A stretch of 32,785 nt of DNA. Origin: Ectocarpus siliculosus. Taxonomy: Eukaryota; Sar; Phaeophyceae; Ectocarpales; Ectocarpaceae. A program made the position numbers and the translations under genes. Location: contig FN649748.1 in NCBI GenBank assembly GCA_000310025.1, forward strand, positions 972,459-1,005,243, written 5' to 3'. Under the pieces are notes generated by a model. That model saw only the letters and a program-made list of their open reading frames with translations, made no database searches and was not told where the DNA came from. Positions within the stretch are counted from its first letter, which is position 1; every line of letters starts with the position of its first letter. Below, piece after piece: positions 22,401 through 32,785 of the stretch.

Positions 22401-25400
22401 CAGGGCGATAGAAGGTTAGCACGCGAACACCCCCCCCCCCGCCCGCTAGCAAGCCGGACACAGCAGCAGGAGGAGCTACCTTCGTATTGTAGAGGCATTG
22501 TCGTGGACACGCCGCAGGGTCGCCACCGCGCAACAGCGTGGGTGTTGTTTGTAGTATATTTTTGAGTGATGTTTCGCAACATCAAATGTCAAATGACGGC
22601 AGGGGTTCTTGGCACGCTTGCGCTTGGTTGTGTTGTCGCTTGTTCACGGGATTTTTTTTTATAAATGCAAAAACCAGGTAGTAGATACTTGATGGGATAA
22701 GCGGTATTGTAGTTCAACGTTGCCTTGGTGTGCAACACTTTGAGCGCCGGGTCCCAACCAGAAGCGGGAATGAGGAGAGAGTCGGAAAAGACGACGGCCA
22801 TTTTTCGGCAAGAATGTCGATGTCGCCAAGAAATCTGTGCTTCATGCTCTTGTTTTGTGCTGTTGTTCCTGTCTTCTTCAAATGTTTCAATTTGCCTTGA
22901 TGTCGGTAAAATTTGTAAAATTTAGATAGGACACCTTCACTCGCAACGTTTTCGAATGCACTTCTGCGGTGCTCTTTTCGGATTCGTTTGTTGAGCCGCG
23001 TCGTCCCATTGGTCATTTAGGAAACCGCTTGCTTTTTCAGGGGCAGACCTACTCAGGACAAAGAAAGTATTGTAAGACCCCACGTGTTTTCTTGTCGCCA
23101 TTTTTTGTGTCGTCTTGCACACGACGAGATCGTCAACCCCATGCCTTATCTCTTGGCGAATTTTCTTCCTGCAGACCAGCGGAGGGAGAATGCCCACCCG
23201 GGAAACGCAACTCCCATCGCCTACAGAACTGCCGGCGGCGGCAGCGCACTCCGCTCGATGAGGTTAGCGTCGCTCATTGCTTGGCTCGTTAGTGTTTGTA
23301 CGGTCCAAACACACGTTTCACATGTGTCTTCGATACCTTCCCCATCTGGACCTGTCGCTTTTGGCGTGGTGCCAGCTCTCGTTTGATTTCTTTGTACTCT
23401 TCTTGGCCTTGCGTCTTTTCTTAATTATGTCTACTATAGTGCGAGTATCAATAAGAAGTAAATGTTGATATTTCCATGGGACGGCTTGCGGGTTTGTACC
23501 GGCCGCGGGTTTTCCGGCGACAGGCAATGACGGGTTGGTTGCTCACGGAATGCCTGAACCAAATCGCATGCGGGAGCAGCCAGAGCTGAGTCTTCGACAT
23601 CGGAGCTGCGAGCCATGCCATTCGATGTCGTGGGCTTTCAATGTTGTTTTTGCGGCTAATCGGCAGCAGCAAGTAAACACGACTCCTTCATCATCATCAT
23701 CAGGCGTTGCGTTTTTGTCTGACAAGAGAGGCCCGCCGCACGCGTTGCTTGCACGGCATGTCCGCTGCTGTTCCGAGAACCCTCCTCCTCCTCCGCCTCC
23801 TTTAAGCGCGTCTTCTGTTCGTTGTCTTGTGTTGTCGGTCTGTCTATCTTTCTGTCTGTTTGCCCCGCCGGAGGCTCGAACCAAAATCTCGCTCGCAGAA
23901 TGTTTTCTTTTTTTTTGTGGCTGCACCCGAGTGGGAAGGAAGGGTGGAAGACTGTTGCGGCCCGGCCGTCTCTCTCTCTTTCGTTCCGTCTTTTGAGAGG
24001 GATAGGCCCTTGCTTGCTTGGCAACGTTTTGACGAGACTTCGTGCCCGTCTTTTCTGCTAGTTTTTTTCAGATACAAGTGGTATTGCTGAAGACGTGATG
24101 AACCTCCGCGTTTGTGTCTGTGCGCTTAACCAAGGTTCCGCCCGCCGTGCTTGTCCGGCTCGCTCGTGGTACCCGCTTTTTCCACAACAAATACTTGCGG
24201 TGTAATGATGGCGACATCTACGACATCTACGACGCCAACAACACCACCGCAAGGTGGGGCCTCGTCCCTTCCTTCACGAAGAAGGGCGACAAGCCCGACT
24301 TTTTCCGGATGTTTAACGCCAGGAGCGAAACGGTGAGCTGCGGTATCGTACCATACACCGACCTATCTCCCTGCGAGCACAGCTGTATTTCTGCTGCTGC
24401 GTCGGTAGTATAGCGGTTCTTGATTGTCGTCGTTTGCGTTCTTTTTTTCCTGCCATTTGTTTTGTTTTTTGTACTGTCCGAGCTGCCGTTGTCCCTGTAG
24501 AGTGTTTTTTTGTTAACTTTGTACGGGGTCCTTTAATTCTCTTCTCTGTAGAGATGTTTCTGTGAAACGGGGGTGGCCGTTCTCGTGGATTGGTGCACAA
24601 AACGGCGCGGGGTGGTATAAAGCGATTCCGGCCATGTTGCTCTTCGTCTGCTTGTGTGTGCATGAATCGCTTCGTCGCAGCACTGTCCGTGTCTTAACGC
24701 CCCGAGATTTGTTGTGCGTATCGGTTTCGTTTGGCTAGTGATGGTGGCGATGATGGTGGTGGGGGTGGGGTGTTCGATGTCGTGGCCACCGCGTGTGGCC
24801 GGGCCTTCGGTGGGTGGTATTCATCCTGCCGTCACGCTTCCCCTTTGGTCGGCACCCGTAGCGGAAGAGGAGAAGTTGCATCGATACCGGTGCTTTGGTG
24901 GGAGGGAGGGAGGAATGTGTTGTAAGCACCCCGCTTGGCCCGCTTGGCGAATGCCCGGATCGAATTTGTGAACGGTGGCATAAGCTTGATCTCGCCCCTG
25001 CCCCCTCACCTTCGTTCCTCTGTTGCTGTTTGCCAAACAAAGGCGGAGGAAAGGCCGTCGTTTCGGCGTCGACACAAAACCTCATTCCACCGCTGTCTGC
25101 ACATCGCCTCAACTCCTCTGTTGTTGTCGTTGTTTCCCAAAACACAAAGGCGGCGGAAACGCCGTCGTTTCAGCGGCGACACAACACCTCATTCCACCCG
25201 CGTGTCTGCCCCACCCCTTCTTTCCTCTGTTGAACTGTGGATGGCGACTCAAAACCTCATTCCACCCCTGTCTGCCCCAACCTTTGTATCCTCTGAATAG
25301 TGGACGGCGACTCAAAATCTCAGTCCACCCGTGTCTTCCCCGCCCACCCCTTCCTTCCTCTGTCGTCATTGTTGTTGTTGTTTGCCGACACGAAAAAAAA

Positions 25401-28400
25401 GGCGGCGGAAAAGCCGTCGTTTCGGCGACTGGTCGGGCGGCGGCACGGCGTGGTGGCCTTCACGGGTTTCTACGAGTGGAAGCGCGACGAAAAGGGGGAG
25501 AGACAGCCGTACTACTTCCACTACGCGGACGACAGGCCCCTGCTGGTGCGTACGGAATCGCGCTGCTGATTTTTCCTGGATTTTTCTTCAGGAAATTTTT
25601 CCGGCTGTGCCTTTGATATTGGGGGGTGGTGGTATCCCGCGGCGATTTTGATGTGCATAGTGGCGCCAAGCATTTCGTTTTTGGCTGTCTTATCGTGGAA
25701 CCCGGAAAAGGCAGGCACTCGTACGATGATGTCGCTCCAAAGGAAATAAATGTGTGTTTGAGTTCCTCTCCGCAAGGAAACGATGGTTTGCCGGGGCCCC
25801 GTCACCAGGGAAAATGCGAATAGCCTAGACCCTGTCCACGAGGAAAAGAAAAAGAAAAAAGTTCAGGCCCTTGTCACCGCGGACGAGACGGCAGTAGCAC
25901 GTGCGTATCGGACGCTTGTCGGTGTTGGTATGCGACATGTGGTTGTTTCCCGCCGCCTTTCGTTGTCGAGTTCTGCTGTCTCTCTTGATTGGGGTTGATC
26001 CCGATTTGTAGTTAGTATTAATAGCACACGATGCGTGGTGCGGGTTAATCTGCCGAGTCCCCCCCCGCCCCGCCCGCAACCGCCGTGACAGTCGCACGTG
26101 CACCCACCCGAGAGAAATAAAAGGTGCTCTGCATACCCTGCTGGCTTGCTGTGTTTGAGGCCGCTCACGTATGCCGTCCGTGAACGTAAGGGCCATCATC
26201 GTGTCTGATGTTGCCTGCCCAGCTGCTGCTGTCCTGTTGTTTCCCCGTGACGATTTTTTTTGTTGCTGCGTTGTGTCCGTGTTTTTTGTTGTGGTGCCGC
26301 GTAAAAACATTTGATGGCAGTTCGCCGTGCTGTACGACACGTGGCAACAAGGCGGCGACGCCATCCAAGGCTACGGCAACGGCGGCGGTGGGAAGGCCGG
26401 CAGCAGCACCAGCAGCAGCGGCGGCGGCGGCATCGGTGACGGGAAGGCGGTGCCGACGACGGGGGGGCGGGGAGGGCACGCGGATCTCGCTGGGGAGGGG
26501 GAGGGGGGGCTACGGGGGCAGGCGGCGCTCCTGGAGAGGGAGGTGGAGGAGGAGGACCGGGGGGGGAGTCTGATGTTTTCGTATGCCGTGCTCACCACCA
26601 AGGCGGCCCCGCGGTTGGAGTGGCTCCACGAGAGGTGTGGTGTGGCGCGGTGCAGGGCTATGGCCGGTTCCCTTAGCTTGAGAGAAGACGTGTGTGTTTT
26701 TCCGTCCTACTTATTTTGGCGACAGTCCCCCCAGTTTTCGTGGTGAGACGTGTACTACACTCTTTCAATGTAAGTAGAGTACTACACTTTTCTGTGTACT
26801 ATTTCGTGCAACTGGGCATGACAAACGCTCCCCGACTCCCAAAAATCACCTCCTCCTCCATGACTCTAGTTGTGCTTGTCCTCCCTTCCTTCCTTCCTTA
26901 AGTCCCAGCACTTTGTTTTGTCGCAGCCCCCCCCCGGGGGGCGGTTGTTTCACCACACACGCCTCCGCGTGAAGCCTGTTGTGCGAGAAAGATGTACATG
27001 TACACACATACCACCGAACCAACCCGCTCCGGGTCGCTTGTTGTGATGTTTTTGTCGTTTTTTTTGTTTGTTTTGTAACGACCGAGCGCAGGATGCCCGT
27101 GATTCTTAGAGGAGCGCAAGACGCCGCGGCATGGATGAGATGCAAGGGCCAAGAGGTGAGGTGATGCTGTAGGGTTTCTTTTTGGGGGGGGTTTACGAGT
27201 GTACAACCCCCCCACTAGGAATGCCTCTCGCTGTTGGTAGTGGTTGGTTGGACTCTTGTGGCGCTGTTCGTGCGCGGAGTGTGAAATGTGCCTGGTATCA
27301 TAATCTATGCGCATGCAGCTACTTACCCGTGCATGTGGAATCGTACGATGTCTTCGAGTGTAAATTACACGCCCGTGACAATCACGCGATTCCCGGCTTG
27401 AGGGAATGCATGAGTAACGTACTGCTGTTATTCTTGCGACTAAGAGCCCGTGTGTTTGCATTCCTCTTGTGCCACCCCGGCGGCAGTATACTGTACGCCA
27501 CAACATAACCGGCAGGTGTAGGCTGGCGCCCAGGATAGATGGGACGAAACCACGGGAAAACATACCCGGCGGCACCTGGTACACACACACTCACGGGTTT
27601 CCCAGATCATGCATGGCCTTTAGAATACATTTTGCTGTTTTTCAGCCGCACTGAGCCATACCTCCTTTCGTTGGTAAGGCGATGTTCATAATCAAAACAC
27701 ATAAACCCGTCAGGACTTGATAAGCGTGTCATGTTCTTTTGTCCCTGCTTTCTGAAGGCTCACTGGCGTATTTCGATTGGTCAACCGATTGGCACTGTCG
27801 AAGCTAGCCAAAGAAAATACGCTGCTGTGGTTTGCACTCAGTAGATGGTCGGTGTTTTCAACGCAAACAATGGACCAATCGATCGATATGACCTACTGCT
27901 GTTGCCCCCCCCAAGATCAATTTCCCGCGAGAACACGGGTCGGGAGCGCTTGCTTTTTCCGCCGTGCTGCAGCTATCGGCGGAGCGTGTCGTCATGCAGG
28001 GCATGAGTATCGCAAAGGCGGGTTTCAGCAGTTGGCGATGTGTTCCGCTTACTCCCCGACTCAAAACCGTTTCTTCTTGAGCGTGGCCTCTCCACCCCCC
28101 GCCCCCGCCGGTTCGCCTGCACCGCTGTTTCTGATTGGCTCCCCAAAACTTTTAGGCCTCAAATTTTTTGAAGAACCACACGCCGTACAGCGGGGAGGAC
28201 CTCGTGTGGCATCCCGTCAGCAAGCAGATGAACACTATGCGGTGCGTGTCGTTGGTGCCGTGCCGTGTAGTACCCGCCCGAATGGGGGACGTGCGTAGGT
28301 ATGCATACCCTTTTTTGTCCGTTGGCAAGGGTGACGTGCGTACCTTGTTTTGGGGTATGGGCCGTGACCACGGAAGGCGTCCATTAGTTGTTGGACTGGC

Positions 28401-28849
28401 ACGTACGGTTTCTGTTGCGTTGTTGAGAAGCGACAACAACAACATCAACAACGAGGGTGCGTCGGCAAGGATATGCGGGCCAGATAGTCGCGGCACAGGG
28501 AGAAGGAAAAAGAGATGGATGAAGTCCCCCGCTCGCATGTCCTGCTGCTGTGAGCGAAAGGTGGATACCGCATGCACACACGTGAGGTGTTTTTCTACCG
28601 TCCGCGCGGCGTTGCTCTCATGTCTCATGGCGGAATGTTTGGGATGCTAGGCTAGGCCTAGACCTACGACAGGCCCTATGTGTTATGTGCTCAAGGATGA
28701 AAGCATTGACAACGATCCTTTTTCATCCCCCCTCCCCCCCCCCCGGAATGCCAGGTACGATGCCGAAGACTGCAGCGCAGCGATAGAGCTCAAGAAGCCC
28801 GCCAAGCCCCTCCCGGCGATCACGACTTTCTTCAAGAAGAAGAAACCGC

Positions 28850-28891
<42 letters not shown>

Positions 28892-29397
28892 TTGCGTCAC
28901 CTGGCCGTCGCGGCGGCGGCGGCGGCAGCGAGAGCCGCGGGGGAACTCAGAAACGAAGGTACCTCGACATGTTGGACGGGGACGCGACGCCGCCCGAGAA
29001 AACGGCGGCGGGGGTGTCGTCCTCCGTGTTTTCCACCACGTCACCCCCTGTGACAACAACGGGCTGCTCGGGTGCCGCCGCCACCATGGTCAAGGCCTTG
29101 AGAATGGGCGCCGGTGCCGGCACGGGCGGCGAAAGCGAAAGCGAAATCGAAGGAGTATGGGGAAGCCGCGGGGCGGGGATGTGGTCGGCGGCTCCCCTTA
29201 GCCCGAAGGCATCCAGCAGCCCCGGGCCGCCGGCCGCGGGGAGCGGCAAGAAGAAGGCGCGAACCGCCGCCGCCACCGGGAGCCCGAGCCCGAGAAAGGG
29301 GAGTTCCAAGACGACCGGCGCTGCCGCTGCCGCCGCCGCCGCCAGGGACAAGAGGCAGTCCAAGCTCACGGCCTTTTTCGGCACGCCATCCAAATGA
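19410..29397 (+). CDS. HMCES: HMCES/YedK-like SRAP-domain protein with PIP box, 10 exons
   Basis: SRAP proteins crosslink to abasic sites in single-stranded DNA through Cys2 and shield them at replication forks. Proposed exons: 19410-19426, 22029-22105, 23175-23262, 23591-23672 (uncertain), 24135-24332, 25402-25545, 26321-26634, 27092-27155, 28156-28241 and 28755-29397; 1713 nt, 570 aa, phases consistent. Exon 1 gives MCGRS with Cys2; exon 2 continues QTVAPEALASAVGFGG. Exon 5 has ARWGLVPSF and FNARSET; exon 6 AFTGFYEWK (Glu179); exon 7 LYDTW, a Gly-rich/acidic insert, then YAVLTT and WLHER (His305); exon 8 MPVIL; exon 9 HPVSKQMNTM. These are the SRAP signature residues in order. The expected R-P-S-Y-N motif is not clearly seen; exon 4 (WAFNVVF) is the best phase-consistent stand-in. 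The tail holds PAITTFFKKKK, 12 glutamines, and QSKLTAFF near the end, a consensus PCNA-interacting box as in animal HMCES. Intron 1 contains a sequence gap. Confidence 0.85.
20126..20165. repeat. Perfect 20-bp tandem duplication
   Basis: The 20-base unit CATTTATCCAAATATCTGAA occurs twice head to tail, at 20126-20145 and 20146-20165, in SRAP intron 1. It is a recent duplication with no known function. Confidence 0.9.
20940..21420. other. Pyrimidine-rich block in SRAP intron 1
   Basis: The plus strand is markedly C/T-rich and AT-richer than its surroundings. It stays open for 148 codons (20941-21387), but the translation (Leu/Ser/Pro-rich) matches no family. It is either compositionally distinct intron sequence or an inserted element. 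No terminal repeats were found. Confidence 0.3.
21642..21909. other. Assembly gap (268 N) flanked by C-runs
   Basis: 268 undetermined bases lie between two poly-C runs (about 21624-21640 and 21910-21930), inside SRAP intron 1, 119 bases upstream of exon 2. The true length is unknown. A C-homopolymer probably broke the assembly. Confidence 0.97.
25009..25437 (+). repeat. Degenerate tandem repeat including the start of SRAP exon 6
   Basis: Units begin near CCTCTGTTG or CCTCTG. The full-length ones carry AAAGGCGG(A/C)GGAAA, then GCCGTCGTTTC, then a CGACACAA(A/C)ACCTCATTCCAC block; two shorter units have only the later part. Full copies start at about 25017 and 25106, and short copies at about 25226 and 25295. 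The last unit (about 25357-25437) runs into exon 6, whose first codons (GCGGCGGAAAAGCCGTCG, at 25402) are the same element. The intron thus contains decayed copies of the exon start. Confidence 0.75.
28855..28890 (+). repeat. (CAG)12 coding for polyglutamine
   Basis: Twelve CAG codons in the last exon of the SRAP gene, residues 391-402, in the disordered tail between the first TTFF motif and the C-terminal PIP box. It is likely to vary in length between strains. Confidence 0.95.
29355..29394 (+). other. C-terminal PCNA-interacting (PIP) box
   Basis: The last 14 residues are RQSKLTAFFGTPSK. Gln558, Leu561, Phe564 and Phe565 fit the Q-x-x-[ILM]-x-x-[FY]-[FY] PIP consensus. In the animal homologue a C-terminal PIP box brings the SRAP protein to replication forks, so the same role is likely here. 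Confidence 0.75.
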
Positions 29398-31892
29398 GAG
29401 CAGCTATGATACACTGCACCTTGGTATTTATGTACTGTTTGTTTTTTTAAGGGTTACGCGTAATATACCGCTGCACCTTCTCATTGTTGTGTTTGTGGTT
29501 TTCAAGAATATGTGCGCACTCGTCCTTTGGGGAAAGGCTTGTTTTTCCCGTTCTAGATTGTACTGCCCCGTTCTTAAGAGAGCTGTCGGTGTTTTCGTGT
29601 TTGTTGGTGAGGGCTTGGGGTTTGTATTGTTTGTTGTTTTGGGCCCGTTTGCATCTGCCGGGTACTGTTTTGCAGTTCCTCGTTTTACTTGCCAAGTCTC
29701 TTGTCTTTTAGGGGGCTGTGCCTGTGTTTGCAGTCCATGTGGACATGCATGGCATGGCATGTCATGTGTGTGTAGCCTTGGTTGTTTGTATTTGCTGCAG
29801 TTGGGCGGCGGAGAACAAGAGGAAGAGTGTGGGGAGCTACTCCTGGTGGTGTAGGCGTAATGAAATGCTGTGTTCATTTTTGGCCGGCTGATCCGGTGAA
29901 GAAAATAACGCCAATTGTCGCGGCATTTTTGTTTTGAGCAACGAACGCTCCCTTTCGTGCCGTCGACCTTGATCCCTAGTGGTTGTGTGGGAGACAGGCT
30001 GGCTGCAAATAGACAAGGAGAGAGAAACACACGAGGGACTAGAGTTTGCCGACCTCATCCGTGTTCGAAATTGTACCATAGACTAGACCTCCAAGGACTT
30101 TGCTTTCGGTTCCACTTGTATATTTTTTCGGTATTTATCGGTTGACGTTGCCATGTTTGAAGTAATTCCGGGTTTGATTGTGCGTTTAGGGCAAGCGTGC
30201 AGAAAAGAGAGACACAGAAAGACAGAGAGGGAGAGAGAGAGAAAGAGGGTTACAACAGCAGCAGCCTGTTTTTGCGAGGAGATCCAAAAGGCAAGGTAGG
30301 TAGCCATGGCGCCGTGGGCGTAGGGTCTGACGGGTGTCCATGAGGCAACTCAATTTGTCTTGCCTATCGTCATGTTTTTAGGCGGCGGAGGAAGTGCATC
30401 CATTTCCCAAAGGGAAAACGCGGAACACGAGCGACACTCGCTCCAGCACCCCGAATACCCCTCCCTCTTGGCGACAAAAAAAAATGTAACAACGAAGGCC
30501 CACGAGGGAATTTTCAGAGAAGAGCGCTCTTGTCGTCCCCGCCCGCCCCCGCCAAGTGACTTCCTTCTCTTCTCCGCCGAACCGGGGTCGCACAACAAAC
30601 GCCAGAATGAATGCCAGCGCACGTGCGGAAGGGTAAGGCCGAGGACTGGGAAAATATAAAGGTCACACATTTTACATTTTATTTTTCCTTCCAATTTTTG
30701 CCTTTACCGCGGTTGCCTTAATTTTTATCGCTTGGGCGAAGCTCAGTTCGTCCATCCCCTGCCCCCCGTCGGGTGTGATCTCCGTGTGTTGCGTACACAC
30801 GATGAGCCAATCGCTTTCCAAGCAGAAAACTGTTGCCGCCTTTCCTTTCCTCTCTCTCTGGAGCATGTTGTGAGAATAAAAAGGCCCACTTCGTTCCCAA
30901 GCTCTAGCTTGGGTCTCAGTCGATCAAAAGTCTTTTTTTTCCGTCTGTGGAGTTTTCAGTAGCATAGCGGACCCCTTGCTCGACCGGGTCGAAAAGGCCG
31001 ATCTCAGCCCACACTGCGAACCTCCGAGAACTACCAGCAGTTCTGGGTAGCTGAGACGATTTCAAGACCTCTCACAGCCGTTTGAGCAGCTATCGCTTGC
31101 TGTGGGGCGATAACCAGTTTCTCCGTCGACAAGAAGATCTGCGTTACATCGTCACCTCGGAACGACCAGACAGATTGGTTGACTTGTCGTTGAGGGTCCT
31201 CTTTTTATAGATCTTTTTGTATAGTCTAAGAGTCGTCTTCATTTTTTTCTTTTGTGATTTTCTTCCTTAGTCTATAGTGACCGTTGTGCACATGCGGTGG
31301 CTGCTGTTATGCTCGGAAGATGCTGCAAAGGTCATCAGGTTATCGTCTCTGTCGCTTGGGCTGCACGCCGTGCTCGCGTAGGAGATGCGCATTCCTCATT
31401 TTTTCTCTGTGCCGATATCCATGAAGAAAAGCAACGGCAGCACGGTTGAAGATACAGACAACAGAGACGGTCCGCCATAGTTTTTTTTTTCTTCCCTTAC
31501 ATGCATGGATGGGTGGTAAAGCATCGCAAGCGTGTTGCTGCCTTACCTTTAGTGTGCTGCGTAGTCGTAATTTGAGCGATAAGGGGTAGATGGCAGGACA
31601 ATCTTATTTGCGTAGTGAGGTTTGACAACTGGTCGTTCGTGGAACGGTGCGCGTCTATCGCGACGGCAAAAGCAGTACGTACCGTGTTAAAGGGACAGAC
31701 AGAGTGCCTACCGTGTGTACAAGGGACAGACAGTGTGTATGTAGACGTTGCATTTCGTGTTTCCCGAGGATCGGATGTGTGTGTTGTTTTTTTATTGCGT
31801 ACCCGCGTCCATCACGACCATTATTGCGTAGTGTGTCGGCTAATTGAGGTCCTTCCCGTTCGTGGTGTCAGCACACGCGCAACACGCGACTA
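29398..31892. other. Region downstream of the SRAP gene, no recognised gene
   Basis: T/G-rich sequence just after the stop is probably 3' UTR. Open frames on both strands to 31.9 kb have no family pattern. A GA-rich tract lies at about 30205-30247. Two small stem-loops occur around 31030-31115 (CTACCAG with CTGGGTAG, and TATCGC with GCGATA), but no known RNA family is recognised. A 13-base direct repeat, AAGGGACAGACAG, occurs twice at about 31689-31733. Confidence 0.4.
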
Positions 31893-32040
31893 AAATAAAA
31901 ATAAAAAGCTTGGGACTAGCAACGCCGACGATATTTGTCGGCTTGCTTTCAACAATTCGACTACACCGAGGTCCAAACCCACACCACCACCCCAAAGATC
32001 AGGTGGCGTGGTTACCACCTGAGCCGCTCACAGGCACATG
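31893..32040 (-). ncRNA. tRNA-like Pol III unit, possible SINE
   Basis: Read on the minus strand, CGGCTCAGGTGG (32026-32015) is close to a tRNA A box. GGTTTGGACCT (31979-31969) is a degenerate B box about 36 bases further on. A T-rich stretch with TTTTT runs (31909-31893) could end Pol III transcription. Between the boxes is a 7-bp stem (CAGGTGG/CCACCTG, 32000-32021), and after the B box a 6-bp stem (GCCGAC/GTCGGC, 31924-31942). It does not fold as a full cloverleaf to my eye, so a tRNA-derived SINE fits better than a functional tRNA. Confidence 0.35.
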
Positions 32041-32785
32041 AGCTTCTCTAGCTGGCTGGCAATACACGAATTGATACGCGTCTCCCGACAGAGACAGATC
32101 CGAGTCAAGGTACAGTCGACCCCGCTTTGAAGACACACATGGCTCTCTTGTTGAAAAATATTAGGAAATTCTCTTCACGTGGGCATACATTAGATCACTA
32201 GCCAAGCACGGTTCATGTCAACGATGGAAATGGCACTTGTCGCAAAAACTCAAAAATGGTGGAAGCCTCCAAAATACGCCAAAACAGGGTGCGAGAACGA
32301 TGACCCGGGAGCGAAACGCCTCCAAAACTAAAACTAAAAATAAATCATTCCAACAGATGCAACAAATAAAGAGATTCCCCCCCCTGTGAACTGCTGTAGC
32401 AAAAACATCCCTGACATGACATCAGTCAGTCAGGTCTCGTTGCCTTTTCCCTCCAAACAAGAGAATCAGGCGGCAATCTACAACGACAGCCAGCACCGTG
32501 AGCGCGCCGAGCAAGAGTATAGCCCTGTCTCGTGAACTTCAAATACATGACTTGAAAAAAAAAAAAAAACAGACTCAAAAAAAGCCCAGAATTATTTATC
32601 CAGGAGAGGGTGCGCCCCTCGCACCCCTCACTGCATAAGGACTAGACTTCCACCACATCCTTCGAGCGGGGTATATTCTCGAACGAACGAACGAATGCTT
32701 GCCTTTTCTTTGATGTTTATGTATACTAAACAAATGCAACCAATGAGCACGCATGCAGGGGTGTATTCTTTATTTTTTACTTTTA
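32041..32785. other. Right flank, no recognised gene
   Basis: AT-richer sequence with an A-run at about 32555-32570, a short GAAC tandem (about 32681-32695) and one ACTGCTGTA word at 32390. No coding region is supported. Confidence 0.4.

Noticed and set aside
22589-22801. Minus-strand frame MAVVFSDSLLIPASGW in SRAP intron 2
   Set aside because: It looks somewhat protein-like, but has no family match, no supported partner exons and lies inside another gene's intron.
24071-24134. Strong-looking acceptor TTTTTTTCAG at about 24070 for SRAP exon 5
   Set aside because: It would put an in-frame TGA (24099-24101) before VPPAVLVRLARG; the weaker acceptor CCAAG before 24135 keeps the frame open.
28855-28890. 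CAG array as a CRISPR-like or regulatory repeat
   Set aside because: It is in frame and codes for polyglutamine in a well-supported exon; there are no spacers.
30960-31150. Possible structured RNA with two small hairpins
   Set aside because: No match to snRNA, SRP RNA, RNase P or snoRNA signatures that I can recognise, and the stems are short.

Overview
This window looks like nuclear DNA of a brown alga close to Ectocarpus (a photosynthetic stramenopile). The genes are split by GT-AG introns of several hundred bases to 2.6 kb. Sequence is fairly GC-rich with many CAG/CTG, poly-C and CT tracts. One gene opens with a signal peptide ending in S-A-F-A-F, which resembles the heterokont ASAFAP plastid-targeting signal. 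There are no operons, ribosome binding sites or CRISPR arrays. The species call is inference; everything below was read by eye, with exon phases checked by arithmetic.

Layout: (1) 850-4411, minus: a four-exon gene with a CBM48/AMPK-beta-type glycogen-binding domain. (2) 5018-5327, plus: a doubtful small gene. (3) 5998-8238, minus: a four-exon, 200-residue, probably plastid-targeted protein resembling the NifU C-terminal domain but lacking its CxxC. (4) 8868-12578, plus: a five-exon gene for an N-terminal half of an acyl-CoA synthetase-like (ANL) protein that stops just after a degenerate P-loop. (5) 12579-18201: about 5.6 kb with no recognised gene and one weak terminal-exon candidate. (6) 18202-19074, minus: an unknown acidic, Ser-rich, probably nuclear protein. 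(7) 19410-29397, plus: a ten-exon gene of about 10 kb for an HMCES/YedK-type SRAP-domain protein, which protects abasic sites by DNA-protein crosslinking. It starts from a TATA box and ends in a PCNA-binding (PIP) box. (8) 29398-32785: no recognised gene, but a tRNA-like/SINE-like unit near 31.9-32.0 kb.

The genes do not form one pathway. They read as independent housekeeping genes on alternating strands with short divergent intergenic spaces (8239-8867 and 19075-19409), an arrangement I recall as common in Ectocarpus. The observations most worth checking are: the SRAP gene, whose catalytic Cys2 sits in a 17-nt first exon; the degenerate copies of a SRAP exon start within the intron before it; the half-length ANL protein; the CxxC-less NifU-like plastid protein; and a 9-mer (TACAGCAGT) seen at least ten times. 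An assembly gap of 268 N lies inside SRAP intron 1.
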